Made by a program: the position numbers and the translations under genes. 64,000 bases of DNA from contig CAKTYZ010000010.1 of assembly GCA_934635225.1 (NCBI GenBank), positions 52,406 through 116,405 on the forward strand, given 5' to 3'. Below are positions 17,272 through 26,047 of this stretch, piece after piece (the first letter of the stretch is position 1; every line of letters begins with the position of its first letter). The DNA comes from an uncultured Kiritimatiellota bacterium (GTDB lineage: Bacteria > Verrucomicrobiota > Kiritimatiellia > RFP12 > UBA1067). The notes beneath the pieces were generated by a model, which was given only the letters and a program-made list of their open reading frames with translations, was not told the origin of the DNA and did not search any database.

Positions 17272-20200
17272 TCATCGGCATTGACCTTTCGTCCCGTCGT
17301 CACGCAGAAACACGAACCGCGCCGGACCAACCCAACCGGACGGCGCAAAAGCCTGTCCTCTCTGCGGTCCTCGCCAGTTGAGAATCGTCCACGTCTGGCG
17401 TTCGCCTTCCGGCAGCCCCGCATCGACAATCAGTCGATTGTGCCATGTCGACGTGACGTCAACGGCTATTTCATTCACGCCATCCTTCAGCGATTCCGTC
17501 ACGTCCACGCGCGCGGGCGCACTCCAGATCTTCGCGACTTCACGCCCATTCACCAAGACCCGCGCACAGCACGACGTCACTTCGCCCAAGTCCAAGACGA
17601 TGGACCGCGCATCGCTCGCAGGGAACGGACGCGTCACCTTGCAGTCATACCTCCGCGTGCCGGAGAAGCCCTTCTCCGCGTAAGTTCCCGGCAAGTCACG
17701 CCAAAGTCCAAGTGGGCGGGACCAGCCCTCCAACGCCTGCTCGCCACAGGCAGTCGCGCCAAAACGCGTGCGCCCCGTCTCCGGCTCCATCATGCGCAGC
17801 GTGTCACCCTTCACGTAAACGAAACGGCCTTCGCCTGGGGCCAGTTCCAGGTCAATCGGCCGAGGCCAGTCGCGCAGGCGGACAACGCCCTTAAACGGCT
17901 GTCGAAAGTTCGCCAGAAAGTAGATGCTCTCATCGCCGTCGCGCCGATGGTACCAGTACGGTGCGCCCGCGACATCCGCCGGCCAGTCCGGCGTGAAGTC
18001 GCCGTAGACGATCCGTCCCCCCATCGCCTCCAGCGTCGCGAGGCGGCGCCTTGTCTCAGGCAGGAGAAACGTGCCGTCGGGAATCCAGAGAACGCGATAA
18101 CTGAGGCCGTCCGGCAACACGAAGCGTCCGTCCCGCACAGTGAGGCGCGTCTCCAAGACGTCGCGGTTGAGGTAGTCGTACTTGTAGCCGGGCCCGAACC
18201 GGTCGCCGCGTTCGTCGGGCTTGTGCCCAAGCGCATCGCCAAGATACCAAAGGACGTCGACCACGGGCTTCCCGCGCTCAAGCTCATGCCCGCAGACCGC
18301 AAGATAGCGCGTAAAGCCAGGCATGAACGGCCACCAGGTCTGTCCGCGCAAGAACGGCGTGCCGATGCCACAGCCAAAGCTCGACCCCGGCGGAAGGCCC
18401 TTGACGACGGGATTGTGCGTGTAGGTGTGGAAGACGAGATGCGTCACGCCGCGACAGAGGTGGAGATTGGCGTCCTCCTTCAGTCCCTGAAGCGTCTCGT
18501 CAAAGGTCAGGCGCGCGCTCGTAAACGCTTCAGCGCTTACGCGCCGCTTGCCGTAAAGGTGCGCCGCGGACACGCACGGCCGGACGGGCTTGAAGTTGTA
18601 CGAGGTCACATATCCATTCGCATCGTCGAACGGACTCCAGAACTCGCACATCGGCTCATCGGCATATTTCCAAAAGCGCAGCAAATCGCCCGTCAGCACA
18701 TCGCCAAAGGCCGTTTCGTACTGAACGGACAAGCCGTCGGCCTTCGCCAAGCGGGCGATCGTCCCATAGTAGTTGTCCTCCACAAGCCGCGAGCACGTGC
18801 GCCGCCAGTCGAGGAGAAAGCGTTCGGTCTCGGAGACGCTTCCCAGCACATAGCCGAAAAGCGCCGGCAGCCACGGGCGGAGCGCATAGCCGTTCTGGCG
18901 CTGAAACGCCTCCTCCATCTTCGGCGTCCACCGCGCGGGACCGCACTCCCAGCTGTCAACCACGAGACCCTCGACCCGTTGACCGGCAAGCGGCCCCGAG
19001 AGGAGCCGACGGACATAGCCGGCATAGTTGGCCTCAAAGCCCGCCGGATCCATCTTGTCACACTCCCAGCCCGTCGCCTCAGCCGGTGCGGGGCCATTGC
19101 GTCGCTTGGCGTTGCAGTGCCCGAAGACGAGCGTCCGCGAACCGTCCGTCTCGACTGGGGCCGCGTCCGTGCCCATCGTGAATTCGCGCAGCGCAAGGCC
19201 GGCCTTCGCCTCCCAGCCGTCAAGCCGCGCGGCAGCGGAAAAGCGGATCTCGGGGAAGCGTTTCAACGGGTGGACGTGCGCGACCGAAAGCCTCCAGACG
19301 GCGGCCGTGTGCGCCGTCACCGAAAACGTCATGTCGGCCTCGTCGAACCAGGCTCCCGCCGGACAGTCGCGATCCAGCGCCACCGCGCCGTCAGCCTCCA
19401 GCCGAAAGCGAATCTTCGGCTCATAGCACCAGTCATGATTCAGGCGCTGCGGATTCGTCAGCGTCACCGTGCGCACGGTCACCGGCCGCGCGAAGCGGAA
19501 AACGCGCACGTCGCCGTTCGTCTCCACGGCATCGGGAAGAAGCGCCGTCTCCGCCTCGCCCACTGGAGCCGGGAACGTCACTTCGCCGATTTCCCGATAG
19601 TCGTCATCCGCGTCAAAGCGCGGCTTCCGTCCCGGCGGAAAGGCAACGAGCGTTCGCATCGCCTTCTCTTTCGGCACCCACGGACCGCCGCTCATCGACC
19701 AGCCGGGGCAGTTCTGAAGCTTGAACGAAAGCCCCCGCGCGGCACATTCGTCGGCAAGATGCGAGACGAGGCCTCCCCACTTCGGGCTTAGACAGGGAAT
19801 CTGCTCCTTCACGCCCGGCCAGGGCTTCGGGTCGAGGCCCACCGCACGGCCATGGAAGAACTGGATGCCGCCGAACCCCGCTGCGGCAATCGCCTGCACA
19901 TCCGCCGAAAGCCCTTCCTTCGAGGCGTTGCCGCCAATGACGTGAAACCACGTCTCAGGCGCATCGCGCGGCTCGATTCGCACCGAGGGGTGATCAACGT
20001 GAAACGCGCCGACAGGAAGCCCCGCCTCGTTCATGAGGAAGCCGCGCCAAGGCGCGGAATGGAGGTAACGCAAGGCACGCGGCGCGCGCACCTCCGGAGC
20101 GAAGACGACGAGCGTCCGATTCGTGATCTGCCCCCGGTATTCGGGTCGAACCGAGTCCTCCGCCTGCCGAAAGTTCCCGATTTGGGCCTTGACCCACACG

Positions 20201-21396
20201 CCGTCCGCACCCGCGACTTCAAAGCCATAGTCGCGGCTGTTCGCCACATCCCGCTGCGTGCGCCAATCCGGGTCGTAGACGCTCCACCGCGTCACGTGGT
20301 CAAAATCCAGAAGGAACCTGCCGTCTTCCACCCGCCACGACCGCAAGACCGGGGAGTCCGCCACAAGGTCCGTGAAGCCGTAGTCGCGCTTGAGCGCGAG
20401 AAGCGCGAGACGCAGCCCAACGACCTGCTTGTCGTTGGGGTGGATGTCGTGAATGTTGCCGACGTCACAGAGGACGGCCATGCCCGCGTCCGGCTCGGAC
20501 TCCGCAAACCGCTGCTGGGCCTCCTGCATCGCCGGAACAAGGGGATTGCCCCACGGGCAGAGCTGCGCGAAGTAGAGGCGGAAGCGCGGGTTCGCAAAGA
20601 CGCGCTTCCAACCCTGCAAGAGCTCACGCATGCGACTTGGGTATTTCGGGATTTCCGACTCGAACGTGTTGCTCTCGCCCTGATACCAGATTGCCCCACG
20701 CAGGGCGTAAGGGCAGATTGGCGCGACCTTGCCGTTGTGGTACTGCGCGGGCTGCAGCCCGCCCTTGCCCGCATGCGCCGGCGGACAGGCCGCGCGGCAA
20801 TCGGGAATCCACGTCTCGATGTCCGTCGCGCCGACACACGCCTCAAAAAGGCCGATCGGCACATTGAGCGCACCCTGGAGATACTGCCCATACCAAAACG
20901 CGACGGCGGAAACGTCTCCACCGGTGAGGAATGCGGGGAGAGCCCGCTCCCAGACGATCGTCTCGTCCGTCTGCGGCACGTCGTTCCAGCCGTTTCGCAA
21001 TTTCGCGAACCGCAGGGTCGGTCGTGTCGTGATCGGCCCCACCTGACCGCCAAGGCGGTCGCGCGCACGCGGCGAGTCTCCCCAAAGCGGCACGGCCATG
21101 TTGCTTTGCCCCGAGCAAAGCCAAACCTCGCCCACAAGCACATCACGAACCGTCAGGTCGTTTGCCGTCAAGTCTCGCCCCTCGGACGAGGCCGCAAGCG
21201 GCTCCAGATCCACGCGCCAACGACCGTCCGCGCCAACGACCGTCGTGCGTTCCTGCCCGGCGAACGAGACGCGCACCGTCTCACCCGCCGCACCCGTCCC
21301 CCAAATGGGCACGCGCATGTCCCGCTGCAGGATGGCCCCGTCCGTAAACGGCGCGGCCAGTTTCACAAGTGCCAACAAGAAAAACGTGCTGTTCAT
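17272..21396 (-). CDS. Secreted fusion of sialate O-acetylesterase (SGNH) and GH106-type rhamnosidase
   Basis: This is a 1374-residue fusion. The start at 21396 gives a short signal-like N-terminus (MNSTFFLLALVKLAAPF). Residues about 10-475 are an SGNH esterase of the sialate O-acetylesterase family: CSGQSNMAVP carries the nucleophile Ser, and HDIHPNDKQ carries the Asp-His pair. The domain ends with the family's NEAGLPVGAFHVDH. A GH106-like module starts at once (GNASKEGLSADVQAIAAAGFGG). It carries the GH106 signature NCPGWSMSGGPWVPKEKAM near residue 610 and ends in a galactose-binding-like domain (VLVNGREVAKIWSAP). Combining deacetylation with rhamnose removal would suit acetylated rhamnogalacturonan; that is inference. 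The gene has its own operator-promoter region (21425-21485) matching that of the GH5 operon. Confidence 0.88.
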   Translation of the reverse strand: MNSTFFLLALVKLAAPFTDGAILQRDMRVPIWGTGAAGETVRVSFAGQERTTVVGADGRWRVDLEPLAASSEGRDLTANDLTVRDVLVGEVWLCSGQSNMAVPLWGDSPRARDRLGGQVGPITTRPTLRFAKLRNGWNDVPQTDETIVWERALPAFLTGGDVSAVAFWYGQYLQGALNVPIGLFEACVGATDIETWIPDCRAACPPAHAGKGGLQPAQYHNGKVAPICPYALRGAIWYQGESNTFESEIPKYPSRMRELLQGWKRVFANPRFRLYFAQLCPWGNPLVPAMQEAQQRFAESEPDAGMAVLCDVGNIHDIHPNDKQVVGLRLALLALKRDYGFTDLVADSPVLRSWRVEDGRFLLDFDHVTRWSVYDPDWRTQRDVANSRDYGFEVAGADGVWVKAQIGNFRQAEDSVRPEYRGQITNRTLVVFAPEVRAPRALRYLHSAPWRGFLMNEAGLPVGAFHVDHPSVRIEPRDAPETWFHVIGGNASKEGLSADVQAIAAAGFGGIQFFHGRAVGLDPKPWPGVKEQIPCLSPKWGGLVSHLADECAARGLSFKLQNCPGWSMSGGPWVPKEKAMRTLVAFPPGRKPRFDADDDYREIGEVTFPAPVGEAETALLPDAVETNGDVRVFRFARPVTVRTVTLTNPQRLNHDWCYEPKIRFRLEADGAVALDRDCPAGAWFDEADMTFSVTAHTAAVWRLSVAHVHPLKRFPEIRFSAAARLDGWEAKAGLALREFTMGTDAAPVETDGSRTLVFGHCNAKRRNGPAPAEATGWECDKMDPAGFEANYAGYVRRLLSGPLAGQRVEGLVVDSWECGPARWTPKMEEAFQRQNGYALRPWLPALFGYVLGSVSETERFLLDWRRTCSRLVEDNYYGTIARLAKADGLSVQYETAFGDVLTGDLLRFWKYADEPMCEFWSPFDDANGYVTSYNFKPVRPCVSAAHLYGKRRVSAEAFTSARLTFDETLQGLKEDANLHLCRGVTHLVFHTYTHNPVVKGLPPGSSFGCGIGTPFLRGQTWWPFMPGFTRYLAVCGHELERGKPVVDVLWYLGDALGHKPDERGDRFGPGYKYDYLNRDVLETRLTVRDGRFVLPDGLSYRVLWIPDGTFLLPETRRRLATLEAMGGRIVYGDFTPDWPADVAGAPYWYHRRDGDESIYFLANFRQPFKGVVRLRDWPRPIDLELAPGEGRFVYVKGDTLRMMEPETGRTRFGATACGEQALEGWSRPLGLWRDLPGTYAEKGFSGTRRYDCKVTRPFPASDARSIVLDLGEVTSCCARVLVNGREVAKIWSAPARVDVTESLKDGVNEIAVDVTSTWHNRLIVDAGLPEGERQTWTILNWRGPQRGQAFAPSGWVGPARFVFLRDDGTKGQCR

Positions 21397-21424
21397 TTCT
21401 TCTGCATCATCTTTGTTCAACATA

Positions 21425-21485
21425 TAGAATAGCACAACATGCCCGTCGCCCGCAACAAGCCAAACGTCATCCGAATCATCCGAAT
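21425..21485 (-). promoter_or_regulatory. Promoter and tandem operator of the esterase-GH106 gene
   Basis: The plus strand reads CATCCGAATCATCCGAAT (21468-21485), two 9-bp direct repeats of ATCCGAATC type. Further in come CCGCAACAA (the complement gives a TTGTTG -35) and then a -10-like TATTCT close to 21425. The same order and the same 12-nt operator to -35 spacing occur upstream of the GH5 operon (27648-27665). It is probably the binding site of the GntR/LacI-type regulator at 27690-28802. Confidence 0.6.
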
Positions 21486-21596
21486 TCCGTTCCGGGAACC
21501 ACTTGCCGGGCATGGCAGGTTCGGGCGTCAATGGCCTCTCGCGCCTGAGAAAACCGCCGGAATCCCTCGCCCCAACGCGGCGGAGTCAAGGGGAAA

Positions 21597-21801
21597 GCGG
21601 AGACGTCTCCGCATCGCAAGTGCCTCTTCTCGGTAGGGCGGAACTGAAGTGAACGCGTTCTCCGCCACAAGTGAACGCGTTCTCCGATACAAGTGAACGC
21701 GTTCATTCACTCAAGAGAACGCGTTCGTTTGCCTAAGAGAACGCGTTCGTTTACCCAAGAGAACGCGTTCACTTGAACAGGAGAACGCGTTCACTTGCGA
21801 T
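21597..21801. repeat. Array of seven identical palindromes at 22-bp period
   Basis: GAACGCGTTC occurs seven times at 21651, 21673, 21695, 21717, 21739, 21761 and 21783, exactly 22 bp apart. The 12-bp spacers follow the pattern RYTTGNNNNRGA and are inverted on either side of the central copy, so the whole array is an inverted repeat. It is bounded by inverted ATCGCAAGT (21613-21621) and ACTTGCGAT (21793-21801), and a 16-bp perfect palindrome (21597-21612) adjoins it. The 22-bp period excludes coding. The whole gap 21397-21930 has no gene; it lies downstream of the unassigned secreted protein and upstream of the esterase-GH106 promoter. Confidence 0.9.
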
Positions 21802-21930
21802 TGGCAAGGCTTGGACCTCTGGTTTTGTCCCGCAAAGCGCACGGCGTTGTCCTTGGGAAGAGGGCTTTCTTCCGCTTCAGGGCCGCCGCAAAGTACGGAA
21901 GCCCCGGCAACGCGACGACAAGGCCCCTTT

Positions 21931-24375
21931 CTATCTCGCCGATGATACGCCGAAATCGAGAAGCCGAACGCTCTCCGGCGGAATCTTGAGAACGGCCGTG
22001 CCATCCGCAAACGCGCACGACGCGCCCGTCACGCGCTCATGCGCCGACGGACGATCCGAATGGAGCGTCACGCGCTTCGTCTCGCGGACAGAGGCGTTGA
22101 ACACCGTCACATAGCGGTCACCGAACTGCTCGACGAAGACCTCCTCGTCCGCGCAGGAGAGAAGCGTCCGCACGGGACGCCAGCCCGCCGTGGCGACCTC
22201 AATCGCCAACGGCACGTACTTGCGGAACAAGTCACGGTCGCGCTCGTAGTAGGCCGGATTCTCGAAGTAGCGGTCCGTATAGCCGTCGTTGCTGAAGTAA
22301 CTCGGCAACATGCCATAGGCAAGCGCACGCTCCATGTAGCGCACGACCAGCTCGCGCGTGAAGATTCGGTAATTCGTGTTCTGGAGAAGGCAGTACGGCT
22401 TGCGTCCGGCGACCGCCCGCCAGTAAATCATCTCCTCGTGTGACGAAGGGTTCCATTTTCCGCCCCGGTTCCAGTCAACTTCGGTTCCCGGCACATCCGC
22501 CCAAGGGACGATCAGCGAGGTCATCTTCGGCGTCGAGTTCGCCATCATGCGCCGCCCATAGGCGTCAAGCCGACGGCGAATCGACCGCACATACTCATAG
22601 CTGACGAGGCCCCCGGAGATGCAGACGCGATTCGACGGGCCGCTCCAGCAGAGCGGCGTTTCCATCGCGGCAAAGTGTGCGCGGTCATAGTCAGCCCCAA
22701 TCGAGAAGCCCATTTCGGACGAGTCGATGTACTCGCCGTCCACGCCCTTCGGGAATGGCGCGCCGCCGTACATCTCCCTGAAACGCGCCTCGGACACCTT
22801 GATCTTGTAATCCGTCACTTCGCCACGAATGCCCGGCGCGGAGTTGAGGCTCCACATGACGCCGGAGGGCGTCCAGGCCGTGGACTGGATGTGCCCGACG
22901 CGTCGCCCGAAAGCGTCCATCGCCGCGCTCGTCTGCCACGCCAGCGCCGCCGCGTGCTTCGACCACTTGTCCGAACCTTCCGCCACCCCTTCGGCGGCCA
23001 AGCGTGCAACCTCCGCCACGCATTCCGCGTAGGTTGGCAGCCCGCCGTCCTTCCCCTTCAGGTGCATCCACCACGAGGACGGCTCGGTGTACTTGAAGCA
23101 GTAGATGCCCTGGTCGTCATACCACGCGGCATGGTCCGTGTCGCCCTCGACATAGGCGAAGTGGAAGTCCTCGTGCTGCGGAATCTTCTCGACGCGCGAG
23201 AAGGCGTCCCAGAGTCCGATCTTCTCCATGCGATTCTCGACCGCCGACGGCTCCAGCCGTCCCCAAGCCTCCAACGCGCCGCGAAAGCCGTCACGCGCCG
23301 CGAACGGGAACGTGACGAAGCCGACTTCCGCCGTGTTCTTCTCCGGCGCAAGCGCCACGTCAAAGGCGATATAGAGGAGACGCAGTTCGGGATTGAGCGT
23401 CACGCGGTAGACGGCCGGCGCCGCGAGATCGACGGCGAGGGCCTGTCCCCGTCCCGCGACGGAACAGGCGGCGAACGGCCAGAGCGAGAGCGCCTGCTGC
23501 CCGTAGGGGACATGGCACGTCACGCGCTGCTCGCCGTCTTTCGCCGTCACGGCGCAACTGTGGCGCGGATCGGCAAACCACATCAGTTCGCCCGCTTCCA
23601 GCGGAACGGCATAGAGGAGCGTCAGCGCACGGTCCCCCGTCGGCGACGGCACCTCCAGGCGGACGCGATGACGCACCGCCGTCCCCTCCCGCGTCTGCGT
23701 CTGCACGGCCTTCACCCCATGGCGGATTCCCGCGTCAAACGGGGCAAAGCCCGTGCCCGCCCCGACATCGCGCAAAAGAAGCGACACCTGGTTCAGCCGC
23801 GCGTCAGACCGCACGAAAACGCCGTCAAGGCGCGAGCCACCTTCGGGGCGAATCACCTCAAGGGCGGGGCGGCGGAAGCGCACGACGCCCGCCGCGCCGC
23901 GAAAGAGCGCATAGACGGAGAGCCGCCGAATCGGCTTGTCGTCCAGCGTCAGCGTCTGACGCGTCCAACCGGCGGAGGTGTCGGCGCAAAACGGCGCCCG
24001 CAAGGCCCAGACCGTCGTGCCGTCCATGTAACTGACGTCAGCGAAGAGCTCGAAACGCCCGCCGCCAAGCGGTTTCTCGGCCCAGCCGTCGGCCGAAAGC
24101 CGCACGGGCGCGGCGACTGCCTGATCAAGGGCAAGCGACCAACCGAGCCCGCTCGCGCCCTTCGCGTCGGCGTTCGTGCAGACGGCGTCCTCGCCGTCGC
24201 GCACGAAGCCCGTCCCGTACGGCGTCGCCGACGCCATCGACACGCGGTCGTCCCGCACCCACGCGCCCGTGCCGGACAGCGGAAAGCCCTCATCACCCCC
24301 AAGAAGCGAAGACCATCCCCCGACAAGCGCCGCACAGACGAACGCGCACCTCAAGTCCGAAAGTCCAACTCTCAT
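21931..24375 (-). CDS. Large secreted protein, possible TIM-barrel glycosidase of unassigned family
   Basis: This is an 814-residue exported protein; the ATG at 24375 yields a signal peptide (MRVGLSDLRCAFVCAALVGG). Residues about 20-350 look like beta-sandwich domains. From residue 370 the pattern resembles a TIM barrel: FHFAYVEGDTDHAAWYDDQG, GVDGEYIDSSEMG, YGRRMMANSTPKM and MLPSYFSNDGYTD. A C-terminal beta domain (YVTVFNASVRETKRVTLHSD) is typical of retaining barrel glycosidases. Candidate catalytic acids are in EYIDSSE, but I cannot assign a GH family. It begins 20 bp after the three-repeat protein gene, so it is the third gene of the operon starting at 27514. The 22-bp palindrome array follows its stop. 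Confidence 0.65.
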   Translation of the reverse strand: MRVGLSDLRCAFVCAALVGGWSSLLGGDEGFPLSGTGAWVRDDRVSMASATPYGTGFVRDGEDAVCTNADAKGASGLGWSLALDQAVAAPVRLSADGWAEKPLGGGRFELFADVSYMDGTTVWALRAPFCADTSAGWTRQTLTLDDKPIRRLSVYALFRGAAGVVRFRRPALEVIRPEGGSRLDGVFVRSDARLNQVSLLLRDVGAGTGFAPFDAGIRHGVKAVQTQTREGTAVRHRVRLEVPSPTGDRALTLLYAVPLEAGELMWFADPRHSCAVTAKDGEQRVTCHVPYGQQALSLWPFAACSVAGRGQALAVDLAAPAVYRVTLNPELRLLYIAFDVALAPEKNTAEVGFVTFPFAARDGFRGALEAWGRLEPSAVENRMEKIGLWDAFSRVEKIPQHEDFHFAYVEGDTDHAAWYDDQGIYCFKYTEPSSWWMHLKGKDGGLPTYAECVAEVARLAAEGVAEGSDKWSKHAAALAWQTSAAMDAFGRRVGHIQSTAWTPSGVMWSLNSAPGIRGEVTDYKIKVSEARFREMYGGAPFPKGVDGEYIDSSEMGFSIGADYDRAHFAAMETPLCWSGPSNRVCISGGLVSYEYVRSIRRRLDAYGRRMMANSTPKMTSLIVPWADVPGTEVDWNRGGKWNPSSHEEMIYWRAVAGRKPYCLLQNTNYRIFTRELVVRYMERALAYGMLPSYFSNDGYTDRYFENPAYYERDRDLFRKYVPLAIEVATAGWRPVRTLLSCADEEVFVEQFGDRYVTVFNASVRETKRVTLHSDRPSAHERVTGASCAFADGTAVLKIPPESVRLLDFGVSSAR

Positions 24376-24395
24376 GTCCACATTCTGCCTTTCAA

Positions 24396-26012
24396 TTACT
24401 TGATGATAATGGAGAGTCCACAGTTCGGCTTGCACGACGACTCGATCTCCGAGATCCCGACCCAGCCGTTCTGCTGCCGGGAGCAGAACTCAATCCGAAG
24501 GTCCGTCGCGTCAAGGACGAGAAACGCCCCGTCCGCGCGCGCATACGTCGCCTGGTTGTTGGCCAGCTGGACCGTGACGTCCGGGCCGACAACGATCGCG
24601 TTTGGCAAGGCAAACCAGGTTTCGCCCCCCGAAACCGTCTTGACGAGCAACGCGTCAATCCGCACCTCCGCACGAGCCTTGTCCGTGTGCGTCGTCGTGA
24701 CGCGCACATTCCGCACGCGCGTGCCATTGGGACTGTCCGAAAGGCGATAGCTGACAAAGGCCCCGCCGTCCATGATGCGTCCGGACCAGCCGTCTTTCTT
24801 GAGTTCGATCATTCCGTCTGTAAACAAGGCGGCATTCACATCGTAAGGGTATTCGCCATTGCACGTAAAAGCCGTAGGCTCGCGACCGAGAAGAGCGTTC
24901 TCAACGGCCGGCATCGGGTTCGCTTCCGCCAGCGGACGACAGGACCAGCTGCTCGCCGCGCCGGCTTCCGTTGCCTCGACGACCGGAAGGCCGGCCTCTC
25001 CCGCCGCCGATCCATCCGCGAACACGACCTTCAGCGCGGTTATTCCAAGCGCGGCAAGCGGCAGATTCTCCGGGTTCGCGTAAAACGCCTCCCAGACCGA
25101 GGCCCCGGCTTCGTTCGTGACGATGCCGGAGCCTGGCAACGCGTACCATGAATCTCCCGTCGCGACCGTCTTGACCTGCAAGGACGCGACCGAAAGCCGT
25201 GATCCGTCGGCAGGGGATGACGTGATGCGCACACCGCCCAACGCGAGGCCATCGTCGCGCAACGGATAAGTGACGGACATCCGATCGGGCGAAACGACCG
25301 GCTCCACATCTCGCAGAACGTTCGCCGATGGCAACAACGCATACGCGGCCTTCTGCCTCCGACATGTCCAGGCTCCGTCCAAAAAGAGCGCCGTCGCCTC
25401 GATCTCGCCAAAACCCACGCCGTGATTCTGCTGCTCCGGATCAAAATCAAGCCGGATGGCCGTCACGCCCTCGGCAATCGGACGACCGTCGGATTCAGCA
25501 TAGACAGCCTGAAAGTTCGTCTCGCCCGGTTGCGGTTCCGGCCCAATGACGGACGAGTCGGCGAGCTCCACCCAAGTCTCGCCGCTCGTCACCGTCTGGA
25601 CGCTCAGCTTGGCAATGCGAACCTGAGAACGCCCCTTGTCCTTATGCGTCGTCGTGAAGCGCACGGAGGTGAGCGCCACGCCCGCCGGATCGTCCGTCAC
25701 CGAATAGCAGACGTAGGCACCGCCATCCTCAATGAACTCGTTCCACCAGATGTCACCTATCGCAATCTTGCCGTCCGTAAACCGCAAGGCATAACCCTTG
25801 GTGAATTCGGTGGCCGTACCATCGCGCGACGAAGCTGTCGGCAACCGTCCGCGCAACAGGTTGACGGCCTCGGGCAATGGATTCGCCTCCGTCAGGACCG
25901 CACAGCTCCATGAGCCGGCAAGAGCCGTTTCCGCGACAAAAGCGGTCACGAGCGCCAGCAGACCAAACGCAGACCGCCGAACCGTGCTTTTCTTTGTATT
26001 CGTCTTATTCAT
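24396..26012 (-). CDS. Secreted protein with three tandem repeat domains
   Basis: This is a 538-residue exported protein of unknown function. After a signal peptide (residues 1-32) there are three homologous domains of about 160-180 residues, beginning GSWSCAVLTEANPLPEA (33), GAWTCRRQKAAYALLPSA (213) and SSWSCRPLAEANPMPAV (354). Domains 1 and 3 share ETWVELADSSVIGP/ETWFALPNAIVVGP and end in GFGEIEA/GISEIES. The strand order and the final glycine-rich EIE motif resemble discoidin or galactose-binding-like folds, so a carbohydrate-binding or substrate-tethering role is plausible. The gene is second in the operon, 35 bp after the GH5-like gene. AAAGGA precedes the ATG. Cysteines at the start of every domain may pair. 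Confidence 0.65.
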   Translation of the reverse strand: MNKTNTKKSTVRRSAFGLLALVTAFVAETALAGSWSCAVLTEANPLPEAVNLLRGRLPTASSRDGTATEFTKGYALRFTDGKIAIGDIWWNEFIEDGGAYVCYSVTDDPAGVALTSVRFTTTHKDKGRSQVRIAKLSVQTVTSGETWVELADSSVIGPEPQPGETNFQAVYAESDGRPIAEGVTAIRLDFDPEQQNHGVGFGEIEATALFLDGAWTCRRQKAAYALLPSANVLRDVEPVVSPDRMSVTYPLRDDGLALGGVRITSSPADGSRLSVASLQVKTVATGDSWYALPGSGIVTNEAGASVWEAFYANPENLPLAALGITALKVVFADGSAAGEAGLPVVEATEAGAASSWSCRPLAEANPMPAVENALLGREPTAFTCNGEYPYDVNAALFTDGMIELKKDGWSGRIMDGGAFVSYRLSDSPNGTRVRNVRVTTTHTDKARAEVRIDALLVKTVSGGETWFALPNAIVVGPDVTVQLANNQATYARADGAFLVLDATDLRIEFCSRQQNGWVGISEIESSCKPNCGLSIIIK

Positions 26013-26047
26013 GGCATCCTTTCATTTGCTGATTTCACAAAAAGACC

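Noticed and set aside
21528..21710. Short repetitive ORF across the palindrome array
   Set aside because: The 22-bp period is not a multiple of three, so the apparent peptide repeats arise from DNA repeats in shifting frames.
21651..21792. CRISPR array
   Set aside because: Repeat cores are 10 bp and spacers 12 bp with their own consensus; there are no cas genes. It is a periodic palindrome array instead.
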